Assembly (NCBI RefSeq): GCF_008329985.2
Contig: NZ_CP038437.2
Span: 1,736,001-1,800,000 of the forward strand
DNA length: 64,000 nucleotides
Source: Halomonas binhaiensis
GTDB lineage: Bacteria > Pseudomonadota > Gammaproteobacteria > Pseudomonadales > Halomonadaceae
Direction of reading: 5' to 3'
Shown here piece after piece: positions 42,976 to 53,052 of the stretch. The position numbers and the translations under genes were made by a program. Every line of letters begins with the position of its first letter. Positions within the stretch are counted from its first letter, which is position 1. The notes beneath the pieces are model-generated. The model was not told the origin of the DNA. It searched no databases and saw only the letters and a list, made by a program, of their open reading frames with translations.

Positions 42976-43379
42976 CGTCGTGGGGGGAGGCGATAACGGT
43001 AATGGATAACCTGGTACTGGTGGCAGGTTTTGGCTTTCGCCAGGGGGCGTTGCTGTCATCGTTGAGTGAAGTGCTGGATCAGCTTGAAACACAGTTTGGT
43101 GGTGTCGACCGCTTGGCGGTGGCCGACAGCATGTGCTCGCTGGTCCAGCAATTGGGGCATCAACGTGGCACCGAGGTGCTGAATATTCCAGATGCGGTTC
43201 TGCCGGCGATGACCACGCTCACCCGTTCCACGCATAGCCTGAAGGCACGGGGCTCGGGCAGTGTCGCCGAGGCCGTGGCGCTGGCAGCCGCGGGCCCTGG
43301 CGGGCAACTGCTTGGCCCACGCCTGATTTCGGCAGACCGTATGGCAACGGCTGCAGTGGCAAGAGGAGTCATGACATGA
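42972..43379 (+). CDS. cobE: CobE/CbiG C-terminal-type cobalamin biosynthesis protein
   Basis: 135 residues with [12 protein letters not shown] near the N-terminus, and [32 protein letters not shown], which corresponds to the C-terminal domain of CbiG. The biochemical role of CobE in the aerobic pathway is not settled; it is thought to bind an intermediate. Its start overlaps the cobL stop (ATGA) and its stop overlaps cobM, so it is fully coupled. Confidence 0.88.
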   Translation: MTSWGEAITVMDNLVLVAGFGFRQGALLSSLSEVLDQLETQFGGVDRLAVADSMCSLVQQLGHQRGTEVLNIPDAVLPAMTTLTRSTHSLKARGSGSVAEAVALAAAGPGGQLLGPRLISADRMATAAVARGVMT

Positions 43380-44257
43380 CAGTACATTTCATCGGTGCTG
43401 GCCCCGGCGCCCCAGACCTGCTGACATTGCGCGGGCGAGACCTCATCGCCGCGTGTCCGGTATGCCTTTACGCCGGATCATTGGTGCCGGAGCAGATACT
43501 CGAGCATTGCCCGCAAGATGCTCGTGTCATCAATACGGCTCCCTTGTCCCTGGACGAGATCATTGCAGAGATGCGTCGTGCACATGCCGCCGGTCTGGAT
43601 GTGGCTCGACTGCATTCCGGCGACCTGTCCGTATGGTCTGCCACGGGTGAGCAACTGCGTCGGCTGCGCGAACTGGACATCCCCTATACGCTGACGCCTG
43701 GCGTGCCATCGTTTGCCGCCGCTGCGGCGGCACTGGGACAGGAATTGACGCTGCCAGGGGTCGCGCAGTCTGTTGTTCTGACCCGAACCTCGGGGCGTGC
43801 CAGCCCTATGCCCGACGGTGAGACACTGGCCAACTTTGCGAGAACCGGCACTACCTTGGCCATTCATCTCTCCATCCACAACCTTGCCCGACTGGTGGAG
43901 GAGTTATTGCCGTTCTATGGCGTGGATTGTCCGGTCGCCATCGTCTGGCGGGCCAGCTGGCCTGATCAACGCATCGTTCGGGGACACCTCGCAAGTGTGG
44001 CATCCCAGGTGGATGAGAGCATGCAGAGAACGGCACTGATTGTGGTTGGGCCGGTGCTGCAAAGCGAAGACTTCCAGGAAAGTTGTTTGTATGCGATCGG
44101 CTATGACCGCCGCTTCCGTCCGCAGTCTGCTGATTCCCCTTTTGCGATGCCTGCTACCGATGAAGTTGAGATCGGCAAAGATGAACATGGGAACAGCAGG
44201 AGTGAGACAGGCGGGCGTGAGAAGGTCGGGTGTGAGAAAGGAGAAAGGGGCGCATGA
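43376..44257 (+). CDS. cobM: Precorrin-4 C11-methyltransferase
   Basis: 293 residues: [75 protein letters not shown], all diagnostic for CobM/CbiF. The last 35 residues ([10 protein letters not shown]...[12 protein letters not shown]) are a charged tail absent from typical CobM and partly encoded by 14-15-bp near-repeats around 44211-44240. Coupled to cobE and cobF by 4-nt overlaps. Confidence 0.94.
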   Translation: MTVHFIGAGPGAPDLLTLRGRDLIAACPVCLYAGSLVPEQILEHCPQDARVINTAPLSLDEIIAEMRRAHAAGLDVARLHSGDLSVWSATGEQLRRLRELDIPYTLTPGVPSFAAAAAALGQELTLPGVAQSVVLTRTSGRASPMPDGETLANFARTGTTLAIHLSIHNLARLVEELLPFYGVDCPVAIVWRASWPDQRIVRGHLASVASQVDESMQRTALIVVGPVLQSEDFQESCLYAIGYDRRFRPQSADSPFAMPATDEVEIGKDEHGNSRSETGGREKVGCEKGERGA

Positions 44258-45009
44258 TCCAGCTTTCCCTGATTGGCATCGGTACCGGCAACCCCGATCA
44301 TGTCACCCTGGCCGCAGTGCGTGCGCTCAATGCCGCTGATCTTGTCCTGCTGCCGCGCAAGGGAGAGGCCAAGTCGGACCTGGTGGACCTGCGACGTCTG
44401 TTGTGCCGTAACCTTGTGACAGACCTCGAGCGTACTCGGATCGTGGAGTTCGATCTGCCAGGGCGCGATGCACAGGCTGAGTACCTGGACGCGGTGGATG
44501 CTTGGCATGCTGCGATTGCCGATGTCTGGGCGGAACTGATGGACCGGTATCTGCCCGAAGGTGGCCTGGTCGGCATGCTGGTGTGGGGCGATCCGTCGCT
44601 CTATGACAGCAGCCTGCGTATTGCAGGACGACTGAGTGCCTCCGGGCGAGAGGTCGAGGTAAAGGTGGTGCCGGGCATCACCAGCCTGCAAGTGCTCACG
44701 GCAGAACACCGCATACCCCTCAATGCACTCGCAGAACCCATACAGATCACCACCGGACGTCGTCTGCGCGAGCGTGGCTGGCCTGATGATGCGGCTACGG
44801 TCGCTGTCATGCTCGACAGTGGGGGAGCGTTTGAAGCACTGCCTCCTGAAGGCTTGTATATCTGGTGGGGCGCCTATCTGGGGATGGGCAAGCAAAGCCT
44901 GATTGATGGCCCACTGGCCGATGTCGGTCCATTGATCACCGAACGCCGGGCAGCCCTGCGCGAACAGCACGGCTGGATCATGGATATCTATTTGTTGAGG
45001 AAATGCTGA
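44254..45009 (+). CDS. cobF: Precorrin-6A synthase (deacetylating)
   Basis: C1-methyltransferase with deacetylation, specific to the aerobic pathway. 251 residues with [53 protein letters not shown], and [19 protein letters not shown]. It is the last cob gene of this cluster. Later steps (adenosylation, amidation and nucleotide loop genes such as cobO, cobQ, cobC/D, cobU/V) and cobA are not here and must be elsewhere or absent. Confidence 0.94.
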   Translation: MIQLSLIGIGTGNPDHVTLAAVRALNAADLVLLPRKGEAKSDLVDLRRLLCRNLVTDLERTRIVEFDLPGRDAQAEYLDAVDAWHAAIADVWAELMDRYLPEGGLVGMLVWGDPSLYDSSLRIAGRLSASGREVEVKVVPGITSLQVLTAEHRIPLNALAEPIQITTGRRLRERGWPDDAATVAVMLDSGGAFEALPPEGLYIWWGAYLGMGKQSLIDGPLADVGPLITERRAALREQHGWIMDIYLLRKC

Positions 45010-45105
45010 CCTCGTCCACCGAACTGGATTTTGTTGTGCCGCGCCTATAATCTCAAATGTCTCGTCTATCCCTTCCCCGTTCTTCACGTATCCGCAGGCA
45101 CGGCA

Positions 45106-45750
45106 ATGCTCGACTACTCCTTGGCGCACTGGACCACCTTTCTGATTGCGGCGATCTTGCTCAATCTGTCTCCTGGGCCGGACATGGCATTTATCCTTGG
45201 CCAGACGGCGCGGCATGGGCGACGTGGTGGTTTCGCCGCCATGTTCGGTGTGTGGAGTGGTGCAGGGGTGCATGTGTTGATGGCGGCACTTGGCCTGTCG
45301 GCGATTCTGGCGACATCCGCCACGGCCTTTACCATTGTCAAATGGGTGGGGGCGGCTTATCTGGTATGGCTGGGTATTCAGGCGCTGCGCGCACGTCCTG
45401 CTGCTGAAGGGCAAGCGCATCAGGCCCCACCGGCGCTGCGCCCGGGCAATATCTATCGCCAGGGTATCCTGATCTCGTTGCTCAACCCCAAGGTGGCCAT
45501 CTTCTTTCTGGCCTTCCTGCCTCAGTTCGTGGTGCCGGGGGCTGGTCCCGCCAGTCTGCAACTGGCGTTGCATGGCTTCCTGATCATTGCGGTGGCCGCT
45601 GTGATCGAACCCCCTTTGGTAATGGCGGGGGCACGCCTGGTGAGCGCACTGAAAGGCAATCAGCGCCTGGGCTTATGGTGTGAGCGTGGCCTTGGAGCGT
45701 TGTTCATCGCCTTGGGCGTTAAGCTGGCCATGAGCAGCCGTGCTATCTGA
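45106..45750 (+). CDS. LysE/RhtB family amino-acid exporter
   Basis: 214 residues with six hydrophobic segments and the family signature NLSPGPDMAFILGQTARHGRRGGFAAMFGVWSG (shown as a contiguous region at residues 21-53; key part SPGPDM). LLNPKVAIFFLAFLPQF is the second conserved motif. It likely exports an amino acid or related metabolite across the inner membrane; the substrate cannot be inferred. A perfect TATAAT at 45046-45051 suggests its own promoter after cobF. The ATG at 45106 gives the usual family start; the frame extends upstream without homology. Confidence 0.88.
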   Translation: MLDYSLAHWTTFLIAAILLNLSPGPDMAFILGQTARHGRRGGFAAMFGVWSGAGVHVLMAALGLSAILATSATAFTIVKWVGAAYLVWLGIQALRARPAAEGQAHQAPPALRPGNIYRQGILISLLNPKVAIFFLAFLPQFVVPGAGPASLQLALHGFLIIAVAAVIEPPLVMAGARLVSALKGNQRLGLWCERGLGALFIALGVKLAMSSRAI

Positions 45751-45811
45751 CGGCAACCCCGCCCGAAAACGTTACCGATAGCATGGAAAGCGAGGCCATT
45801 CTATAATTGTT

Positions 45812-45831
45812 CACTGTATGGATAGCCAGTT
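45812..45831 (+). promoter_or_regulatory. candidate LexA box before metallophosphoesterase-polB
   Basis: CTGTATGGATAGCCAG (45814-45829) matches the CTGT-N8-ACAG SOS box at 7 of 8 key bases, and the 20-bp window matches the full E. coli consensus at 14 positions. A perfect TATAAT at 45802-45807 places the box over the transcription start. polB is SOS-regulated in E. coli. Confidence 0.6.
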
Positions 45832-45920
45832 GTTGGCCGGCAGTGTTTCCAGACCTTCGAGCGTGAGTGGGTGGTGAGCACGGCCGCAACCCCTGGTTCA
45901 AGGCAACTCGGAGATAGGTC

Positions 45921-46706
45921 ATGCGCCTCAGGATACTGTCAGACCTGCATCTGGAGCATTTCGGTGGGGAGCGGGAGCTACCTGACGTCGATGCGGATGT
46001 GGTGGTGCTGGCTGGCGATATTCATGTCGGTCTGGCTGGCCTGGATTGGGCTGCGCAGCGTTTTCCCGGACAGCCGGTCATCTATGTGCCAGGCAACCAT
46101 GAGTTCTATCGTCATCGCATGACGCCTCTGCGAGCCGAAATGCGCGAGCATGCGGCACGCCTGGGAATCCATCTGCTCGATAACGAGAGTGTCGACATCG
46201 GCGGAGTGCGTTTCCTCGGTACGACACTATGGACCGATTTTGCACTCTATGATGAGCGTCCGCAGCAGCAGCGTGAGGAGATTCCCGCAGAGACGCTTTC
46301 CGCAGCATTACGCTTGATGCCGGATTTTGCCATCGTCGAACAACCGGATGGTGAAGTGTACTCGCCAGAAGAAAGTGTGCGTCTGCATCAGCAGGCGTTG
46401 AGCTGGCTGAGCGAGCATCTGGCGAAACCTTTCAACGGGCTTCGCGTGGTGGTCAGTCACCATGCACCGCTGGCGGCCTGCATTCCCGAGCGCTACCAAG
46501 GCGATGAGCTGTCGCCGGCCTTTGCTTCGGACTTGAGCCATCTGATGGGCTCTGCCACCTTGTGGTTGCATGGCCATGTGCACGACTCGGTGGATATCGA
46601 AGTGGCTGGTACTCGGGTGCTGGCGAATCCTGGTGGCTATCCCGACGAATTCGATCCGCCGATGTTCATTCCGGACATGGTCGTCGAGGTGGGAGACCTC
46701 AGGTGA
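45921..46706 (+). CDS. Calcineurin-like metallophosphoesterase
   Basis: 261 residues with all five metal-ligand blocks: DLHLEHF (D-x-H), [10 protein letters not shown] (GD), VPGNHEFY (GNHE), VVVSHHAPL, and LHGHVHDS (GHxH). It is predicted to be a cytoplasmic Mn/Fe-dependent phosphoesterase; the substrate is unknown. Its stop TGA overlaps the GTG start of polB (GTGA), so the two should be translated from one mRNA. That links it to DNA damage processing by context only. Confidence 0.88.
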   Translation: MRLRILSDLHLEHFGGERELPDVDADVVVLAGDIHVGLAGLDWAAQRFPGQPVIYVPGNHEFYRHRMTPLRAEMREHAARLGIHLLDNESVDIGGVRFLGTTLWTDFALYDERPQQQREEIPAETLSAALRLMPDFAIVEQPDGEVYSPEESVRLHQQALSWLSEHLAKPFNGLRVVVSHHAPLAACIPERYQGDELSPAFASDLSHLMGSATLWLHGHVHDSVDIEVAGTRVLANPGGYPDEFDPPMFIPDMVVEVGDLR

Positions 46707-49096
46707 GTATCCCACGACAGGCTTTTGTATTGACGCGGCATTGGCAGGACACACCACAAGGCACCAGGGTCGAGCTGTGGCTGGCCAGCGATAATGGGCC
46801 TGTTCGGGTATGTCTGCCAGCCCAGACTGCAGTGGCCTTTGTGCCTGCAGACAAGCGTGCTGTGGTGGAATCGCTGTTGGCAGACGGTGATGGGTTCTCT
46901 GCTGTCCAGCTACGTGAATTGAAGCTCAAGGATTTCCATCAGCGTCCGGTGCTGGGGCTGTACTGCGCGCATTATCGCCAGTTGGTGCAGCTGGAAAGGC
47001 GCCTGAATGAACGGGGCGTGACCTGCTATGAGGCGGATATTCGTCCACCGGAGCGCTACTTGATGGAGCGCTTCATCACCGCGCCAGTCTGGGTGGTCGG
47101 GGAAGCGGATGGTAACGGAGGGCTTCATCACGCACGTTTGCGTCCTGCTCCGCGATATCGCCCCACATTGACGACGGTATCGCTGGATATCGAGACCAGC
47201 GCCAGGGGCGAGCTGTACTCCATCGCTCTGGAAGGTGTCGGGCAGCGTCAGGTCTACATGCTGGCAACCGTGGAGCAGCTGCCACCGGGGGACGACATCG
47301 ATTTCGCGCTGGAATACTGCTCCAGCCCCGGGATGATGCTCGAGCGGCTCAATGCCTGGTTCAGGGAGCATGACCCGGATGCCATCATTGGCTGGAACCT
47401 GGTGCAGTTCGATCTGCGTATTCTGCGCGAACATGCCTTGCAACTCGGCATCCCTCTGCGCCTGGGGCGTGACGGTGCGGAGCTGGAGTGGCGTGCTCAT
47501 GGCAATCGCGAAGGCTATTACTTTGCCGAGGCTGCGGGGCGCTTGATCATCGATGGCATCGAGGCACTGCGTTCGGCAACCTGGCATTTTCCTTCGTTCA
47601 GCCTGGAAAGCGTGGCACAGAAACTGCTGGGCGAAGGCAAGAATATCGACAACCCCTACCAGCGCCTGGCGGAAATCCAGCGCATGTTCGAGCAAGACAA
47701 GCCTGCCCTGGCGCGTTACAACCTGCATGATTGCGAGCTGGTGACGCGTATCTTCAGCAAGGCTGAATTGATGGACTTCCTTCTCGAGCGGGCAACGGTC
47801 ACCGGGCTGCCGGTGGATCGTAGCGGGGGCTCGGTGGCTGCTTTTACCCATCTCTACCTGCCTCAGATGCATCGCCTTGGGCTGGTGGCGCCCAATCTTG
47901 GCGATGGACTGAAGGGGGAAAGTCCTGGCGGCTTCGTCATGGACTCGCGTCCGGGGCTCTACGATTCGGTGTTGGTACTCGATTTCAAGAGCCTCTATCC
48001 CTCGATCATTCGCAGCTTCCTGATTGATCCTGTGGGGCTGGTGGAAGGCCTGGCCGATAGCAACGAAGATGCCACGGTGGATGGCTTCAGGGGGGCGCGC
48101 TTTTCGCGTACCCGGCATGCGCTGCCGGCTATCGTGGAGCGTGTCTGGCAAGGCCGCGAGCAGGCCAAGGCAGATGGTAACGGGCCCCTGTCCCAGGCAT
48201 TGAAGATCATCATGAACAGTTTCTACGGTGTACTTGGCTCCAACGGGTGTCGCTTCTTCGATTCGCGGCTGGCATCCTCTATCACCTGCCGGGGGCACGA
48301 GATCATGCAGCAGACTCGGGGGCTGATTGAAAGCGAAGGGTATACCGTGATCTATGGGGATACCGATTCCACCTTCGTATGGTTGGGCCATGCCCATGAA
48401 GAACAGGAGGCGGCAGCCATCGGCGAGGCGCTGGCGACACGGGTCAACCAGTGGTGGCGCGAGCATCTGAAGCAGGCATTTGGCCTCGATAGCGTGCTGG
48501 AGTTGCAGTTCGAGACACATTACCGCCGTTTTCTGATGCCGAGAATTCGTGGCGCGGAATCCGGCAGCAAGAAACGCTATGCGGGTCTTGTCCAGGCTGC
48601 CGAGGGTGAGCGGGTGGTGTTCAAGGGCATGGAAACGGTGCGTACCGACTGGACGCCGTTGGCCCAGGAGTTCCAGCGAGAGCTCTATCGGCGCATCTTT
48701 GTCGGTGAACCCTACCGGGATTACGTGCGCCAGTATGTGCGCGATCATCTGACCGGCCCTCTGACGCAAGACAGTGAAGCGCACCTGGTCTATCGCAAGC
48801 GCTTGCGCCGCAAGCTGGAAGAGTATCAGCGCAATGTGCCGCCTCATGTTCGCGCAGCACGGTTGGCCGATGCAGAAAATCAGCGTCTAGGGCGTCCGAG
48901 ACGCTATCAGAGCGGGGGCTGGATCAGCTATGTGATGACTTTGGCGGGCCCTGAGCCACTGGAGGCTCGCCATTCTTCCATCGATACCGATCACTACCTG
49001 ACTCGTCAGTTGCAGCCGGTGGCAGATGCCATCTTGCCTTTCGTCGGCGATGATTTCAGCGCGCTGGTCGACCGCCAATTAGCCTTGTTCGAATAG
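46703..49096 (+). CDS. polB: DNA polymerase II (family B)
   Basis: 797 residues (E. coli Pol II 783). Exonuclease motif [12 protein letters not shown], Exo [17 protein letters not shown], and Exo III near [11 protein letters not shown] are followed by polymerase motif [14 protein letters not shown], motif [15 protein letters not shown] and motif C YGDTDSTF. Both the proofreading and polymerase sites are intact. It takes part in replication restart and lesion bypass after damage. Start GTG at 46703 overlaps the metallophosphoesterase stop; the frame is open further upstream but is antisense-like. A dispersed repeat begins 1 nt after the stop. Confidence 0.96.
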   Translation: MSIPRQAFVLTRHWQDTPQGTRVELWLASDNGPVRVCLPAQTAVAFVPADKRAVVESLLADGDGFSAVQLRELKLKDFHQRPVLGLYCAHYRQLVQLERRLNERGVTCYEADIRPPERYLMERFITAPVWVVGEADGNGGLHHARLRPAPRYRPTLTTVSLDIETSARGELYSIALEGVGQRQVYMLATVEQLPPGDDIDFALEYCSSPGMMLERLNAWFREHDPDAIIGWNLVQFDLRILREHALQLGIPLRLGRDGAELEWRAHGNREGYYFAEAAGRLIIDGIEALRSATWHFPSFSLESVAQKLLGEGKNIDNPYQRLAEIQRMFEQDKPALARYNLHDCELVTRIFSKAELMDFLLERATVTGLPVDRSGGSVAAFTHLYLPQMHRLGLVAPNLGDGLKGESPGGFVMDSRPGLYDSVLVLDFKSLYPSIIRSFLIDPVGLVEGLADSNEDATVDGFRGARFSRTRHALPAIVERVWQGREQAKADGNGPLSQALKIIMNSFYGVLGSNGCRFFDSRLASSITCRGHEIMQQTRGLIESEGYTVIYGDTDSTFVWLGHAHEEQEAAAIGEALATRVNQWWREHLKQAFGLDSVLELQFETHYRRFLMPRIRGAESGSKKRYAGLVQAAEGERVVFKGMETVRTDWTPLAQEFQRELYRRIFVGEPYRDYVRQYVRDHLTGPLTQDSEAHLVYRKRLRRKLEEYQRNVPPHVRAARLADAENQRLGRPRRYQSGGWISYVMTLAGPEPLEARHSSIDTDHYLTRQLQPVADAILPFVGDDFSALVDRQLALFE

Positions 49097-49365
49097 AGGA
49101 AACACTGCATAAATGCCTACGCGTGCGAATCACTGGGCTATAGCCGCCATCCATGGCAGCTACCCTTCGGGCCATCCGAAGGATGTTCCAATTCGCTCCC
49201 GGCGAATTGGTGTGCGGTGCTCACAATCCTCACCTATACCCCATAGGCTCCGGTTGTTGCGCTCCATGCGCCTTGTGCGACCCACATGGATGTGGGAAGT
49301 GCGATGGTTCGTCGGGAACGAACATAGCCTTCATCACGCTCGGCTGATTTATTCAGCGTTTCCTT
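49097..49365. repeat. dispersed palindromic-ended repeat, long form (copy B)
   Basis: 269 bp, directly after the polB stop. The left end AGGAAACACTGCATAAAT and right end ATTTATTCAGCGTTTCCTT are imperfect inverted repeats. The core 49220-49278 matches copy A. Four extra perfect hairpins are absent in copy A: CCTTCGG/CCGAAGG (49164-49182), a 9-bp stem CCAATTCGC/GCGAATTGG (49188-49210), CCCACA/TGTGGG (49281-49296), and GTTCGT/ACGAAC (49307-49323). No ORF of note. Confidence 0.78.
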
Positions 49366-49389
49366 CGGGAGGAAGTTAGAACTGTTGCA

Positions 49390-50388
49390 TCACTTGCTTT
49401 GGAGTTGTTCCTTGAGCTTGTTGGGCAGCTTCTTGATGATCAGTCGATCGCGCTCTTCGTCGTATTCGATGCTATTGCCGAGCAGGTGGGAGTCAAAGCT
49501 GATCGATACGCCTTCCGCGCGTCCGGTGAAGCGCCGGAATTGGCTGAGCGTACGCTTGTCTGGTGGAATTTCCGGGGACAGGCCGTAGTCGGCGTTGCGA
49601 ATGTGCTCATAGAAGGCCTTGGGTTGCTTGTCATCGACCAGGGCTGACAGCTCTTCCAGGGTGATGGATTCGCCACGGCTGGCCTGATCGCTGGCATAGT
49701 CGATCAGCGCATCGGTCTTTTCCCGGGAAGCCTGTTCTTCCATGTCTTCCTTTTCGACGAAGTCACTGAATGCCTTGAGCAGTGTGCGTGTCTCGCTCTT
49801 GGGATCGACGCCATCAGTGATGCCGAGCAATGCCTGCATGTCATCGGCGAGTTTCTGGCCGCCACGGTCGGCGAGCAGGGAAAGGTATTGGCTGGAAGGA
49901 CCTCCCTGTTGCCACTGGCTTAGATTGATGCGCAGTGCCAGTGACATCTGGGTGTGATTGATCTGGCCGCTGATAGCCACCTGCTGGTCATTGCCGATGA
50001 CAAAGCCATCACGATGATGGACCAGTGCCAGCAACAGGCTGCGGGTTTCGCCCTGTTGCTGGTCGGCCAGGATCAGATGGCCTCCCGTGGGCAGATGGTC
50101 GTCCACCAGCCCGGTCAGGCGCTCGCCAAGCTGGTTGGCCAGGGCTACCAGGCCCAGCGAGCCTTCTGCATAGGCGGCCAGTTCGGCGGGAAACGGACTT
50201 TCGCTGTCGCTCGGTTCGACAAGACGTCCCCAGCGCTTGGACTTGCCATGGTAAGCGTCCGAAAGCCGTGTGATCAGGCCATCGAGTGCATCGCTTTGCG
50301 GATGTGGCTCGGAGGCGCTGACCAGGCGGGCAGGGCTGTCGCTATCGGCTTTGTCGAGGCGCTGGATGACACAGGCGGAAATGGGCAT
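49390..50388 (-). CDS. yejK: Nucleoid-associated protein YejK/NdpA
   Basis: 332 residues matching the NdpA/37-kDa nucleoid-associated family in length (E. coli 335). Features include an N-terminal VIQRLDKA, LLLALVHHRDGFVIGNDQQVAISGQI, NLSQWQQG, and the C-terminal FTGRAEGVSISFDSHLLG then DRLIIKKLPNKLKEQL. Binds DNA in the nucleoid; the precise role is unknown. It is convergent with polB, separated only by dispersed element copy B. The C-terminal half has an acidic, Lys-rich helical segment. Confidence 0.9.
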   Translation of the reverse strand: MPISACVIQRLDKADSDSPARLVSASEPHPQSDALDGLITRLSDAYHGKSKRWGRLVEPSDSESPFPAELAAYAEGSLGLVALANQLGERLTGLVDDHLPTGGHLILADQQQGETRSLLLALVHHRDGFVIGNDQQVAISGQINHTQMSLALRINLSQWQQGGPSSQYLSLLADRGGQKLADDMQALLGITDGVDPKSETRTLLKAFSDFVEKEDMEEQASREKTDALIDYASDQASRGESITLEELSALVDDKQPKAFYEHIRNADYGLSPEIPPDKRTLSQFRRFTGRAEGVSISFDSHLLGNSIEYDEERDRLIIKKLPNKLKEQLQSK

Positions 50389-50461
50389 GGATGCTTCTCA
50401 TCCTGAATTCAATCAATAAGGGCGGCGTCATCGAATGCGATGCGGCCGCCGATGATAGCAC

Positions 50462-51223
50462 TCAAGGCTTGAGTCGATAACCACTGCGGAAGATGGCATG
50501 AATCACCAGCAGGGCCAGCAGCATGAACAGAACGATCATCAGCAGGCTGATCCAGATGCTGACATCGCCCTGGCCGTAGAAGCTCCAGCGGAAACCCGAA
50601 ACGAGATAGACCACGGGATTGAATAACGTCACGATCTGCCATGTCGGTGGCAGCATGTCGATAGAGTAGAAGGTGCCGCCGAGAAAGGTCAGGGGAGTGA
50701 TGATCAACAGTGGCACCAGCTGCAATTTCTCGAAGCCATCGGCCCAGATGCCGATGATGAAGCCGAGCAGACTGAAGGTCAGCGCGGTCAGCACCAGGAA
50801 CAGCAGCATCACGGCGGGGTGCTGGATGGTGAACGGCACGAACAGGCTGGCAGTGGCCAGTACAATCAGCCCCAGTACAACGGATTTGGTCGCGGCGGCG
50901 GTGACAAAGCCCAGCACGATTTCCAGCGGTGAGATAGGGGCCGATAGAATCTCGTAGATGGAGCCAGTGAAGCGAGGAAAGAAAATACCGAAGGAAGCAT
51001 TGCTCACGCTTTGGGTCAGCAGCATGAGCATGATCAGACCAGGGACAATGAACGCGCCGTAGGGAATGCCTTCCACTTGGGTGATACGGGCACCGATCGC
51101 GGAACCAAAGACAACGAAATACAGCGATGTCGATACTACGGGGGAGACGACACTCTGCAGTATCGTACGCAGGCTGCGAGCCATTTCGGCGACATAGATC
51201 GTCTTGATCGAGGTGACGTTCAT
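50462..51223 (-). CDS. ABC-2 type transporter permease (YadH-like)
   Basis: 253 residues with six hydrophobic segments and the ABC-2 family motif [46 protein letters not shown] is the conserved loop before the last helices. It pairs with the ATPase gene upstream (4-nt overlap), forming a two-gene exporter resembling E. coli YadGH. Substrate unknown; such systems export small molecules or lipid-linked compounds. Confidence 0.9.
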   Translation of the reverse strand: MNVTSIKTIYVAEMARSLRTILQSVVSPVVSTSLYFVVFGSAIGARITQVEGIPYGAFIVPGLIMLMLLTQSVSNASFGIFFPRFTGSIYEILSAPISPLEIVLGFVTAAATKSVVLGLIVLATASLFVPFTIQHPAVMLLFLVLTALTFSLLGFIIGIWADGFEKLQLVPLLIITPLTFLGGTFYSIDMLPPTWQIVTLFNPVVYLVSGFRWSFYGQGDVSIWISLLMIVLFMLLALLVIHAIFRSGYRLKP

Positions 51224-52227
51224 TCCTTGCGCTCCTGCACCAGGCTGACAAAGATCTCTTCCAGAGAGCTTTGCCGGGTATAGAGATCCTTGACGCCGAC
51301 ACCGGCATTGTCGAGTCCGGCCAGCAGCTTGGCGATACCGCTTTGTCCTTCAATGTCATGTTCTTCTGTGCCATGTTCTCCGCCATCATGGCCATCGCTG
51401 TCGCTCGTGACGCTGGTATCGTCGTAGGTATACACCAGGGCATGACCATCATCGGCCAAGGCCAGTCCGAAGCGGGTCAGGGATTCCGGGACTTCATCGA
51501 GCGGCTGGCGCAGCTGCAGGGTAAGCTCCTTGCGTCCGAGGCTGCGCATCAGGGCGTGCTTCTCTTCCACCAATACCAGCTCGCCGGAGCGGATGACCCC
51601 GATGCGGTCGGCCATTTCCTCGGCTTCTTCAATGTAATGCGTCGTGAGAATGATGGTGACACCGTTGTCTCTCAGCTCGCGCACTACCTCCCACATGTCG
51701 CGGCGCAGCTCGACATCAACACCGGCAGTGGGCTCATCGAGGAACAGGACGTCAGGCTCGTGAGCCAGTGCCTTGGCGATCAATACCCGGCGCTTCATGC
51801 CCCCGGACAAGGTGATCAGGCGGTTCTTGCGCTTGTCCCATAGGCTCAGCGAGCGCAGCACCTGCTCGATGTGAGCAGGATTGCGGGGTTTGCCGAACAG
51901 ACCACGGCTGAAGCTGACGCTGTCCCATACGGTGGAGAAGGCTTCATTGGTCAACTCCTGCGGGACAAGGCCGATATACGAGCGCGCGGCACGAAAGTCG
52001 CTGATGATGTCATGACCCGCTACCCGAACATGGCCAGAGGATGGGTTGACCAGGCCGCAGATGATGCTGATCAGCGTGGTCTTTCCCGCACCGTTGGGCC
52101 CAAGCAGCGCAAAGATTTCACCACGGCGAATGTCCAGGTCGATGCTCTTGAGCGCCGTGAAGCCTCCACCATAGGTCTTGGTGAGCCCTTTGACCTCGAT
52201 CATTGGCGCTGGCCGTGCTTCCTGCAT
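51220..52227 (-). CDS. ABC transporter ATP-binding protein (YadG-like)
   Basis: 335 residues with Walker [14 protein letters not shown], the signature [19 protein letters not shown], Walker [13 protein letters not shown] and switch His [11 protein letters not shown]. Compared with the usual YadG (about 308 residues) there is an acidic/His insertion near residues 275-305 ([18 protein letters not shown]). The ATG at 52227 follows AAGGAG by 7 nt. Coupled to the permease by 4 nt. Confidence 0.9.
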   Translation of the reverse strand: MQEARPAPMIEVKGLTKTYGGGFTALKSIDLDIRRGEIFALLGPNGAGKTTLISIICGLVNPSSGHVRVAGHDIISDFRAARSYIGLVPQELTNEAFSTVWDSVSFSRGLFGKPRNPAHIEQVLRSLSLWDKRKNRLITLSGGMKRRVLIAKALAHEPDVLFLDEPTAGVDVELRRDMWEVVRELRDNGVTIILTTHYIEEAEEMADRIGVIRSGELVLVEEKHALMRSLGRKELTLQLRQPLDEVPESLTRFGLALADDGHALVYTYDDTSVTSDSDGHDGGEHGTEEHDIEGQSGIAKLLAGLDNAGVGVKDLYTRQSSLEEIFVSLVQERKE

Positions 52228-52287
52228 GGGTGACTCCTTGAACGTCATGACATGACCCACATCCGCTGGAAGAGATGGGAGGCTGTC

Positions 52288-52830
52288 TCAGCGGGACGAT
52301 ACATCCAGCATGCGTGGCATTACATCTTCGCTCTTGCGGCTGAAGCGGCGATGGAACGTCATCAGCACATGCCCCAGTGCGAGAACGAACAGTGTCCAGC
52401 CCAGCCAGCCATGCAACAGGTTGGCAGGAGCCATCATCCATTCGATCTTGCCTCCTTCGAAACCGGACATCAGAGGCAGGCCGAAGGGCTCGAAAGCGCG
52501 TCCCGAACCATACTGACGCAGCAGTGCCAGTGCCGGGATGATCAGCAACAAGGCATACAACGCGATATGGCCCAGGCGGGCAAGGGCGCTGATACTGGCC
52601 GGGCGGCGAGAGAGGTTGAACAATGCCCAGATCAGGCGCAGTACCATCAGTGTCAGAATGGTGAAACCGACAGGTTTGTGAGTCGCCCAGAGCAGCTCAT
52701 CCAGGGCGGAGTCTTCTGCCAGAGCGGTAACGGAAGCTGTGACCAATTGCCAGATGACCAGAATGGCCACGATCCAGTGCAGAAAGCGAGTGAACGTTCC
52801 GTAGCGTTGTGGCGTATCGATGACGGGCAT
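52288..52830 (-). CDS. Cytochrome b561 family protein
   Basis: 180 residues, four transmembrane helices with heme-ligand histidines: FTRFLHWIVAILVIW (TM1), WATHKPVGFTILTLMVLRL (TM2), LGHIALYALLLIIPAL (TM3), and LHGWLGWTLFVLALGHVLM (TM4). The family moves electrons from ubiquinol to periplasmic acceptors, for example superoxide in CybB. The ATG at 52830 has AGGAGG 7 nt upstream. It ends 60 bp before the ABC ATPase on the same strand. Confidence 0.9.
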   Translation of the reverse strand: MPVIDTPQRYGTFTRFLHWIVAILVIWQLVTASVTALAEDSALDELLWATHKPVGFTILTLMVLRLIWALFNLSRRPASISALARLGHIALYALLLIIPALALLRQYGSGRAFEPFGLPLMSGFEGGKIEWMMAPANLLHGWLGWTLFVLALGHVLMTFHRRFSRKSEDVMPRMLDVSSR

Positions 52831-53030
52831 GCTGAACCTCCTGTTCATTGGTCGACGATGCGAATGCCAACTCCAAGTAGCTTCTCCAGCATAGCCGGAG
52901 AATCCTTCCCTGGACGACACGAGGGGAACGCTGAATACATCAGCGTCCCCCGCAGACACATGCAGTGTCAGGCATTTTCCAAGAGTGGAGCGTTCATGGA
53001 GAGGATAGTTCCATGCCGGCGTCCTCTTAG

Positions 53031-53052
53031 GGAATCGCTGAATAAATCAGCC
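53031..53052. repeat. single end of the dispersed repeat (copy C)
   Basis: GGAATCGCTGAATAAATCAGCC matches the inverted right end of copy B with one mismatch in 22 positions (two against copy A). No core or opposite end is seen nearby. It contains the ppiC stop codon, so the last codons of ppiC derive from it or have been replaced by it. Confidence 0.7.

Noticed and set aside
44101..45573. 490-codon minus-strand frame opposite cobM, cobF and the LysE gene
   Set aside because: Spans three supported genes and their junctions antisense; no protein-like features.
46910..48847. Long open frame (645 codons) on the minus strand
   Set aside because: Complete antisense shadow of polB, which has every family B polymerase motif; the minus product shows no domain and has an odd His/Gln/Leu-rich composition.
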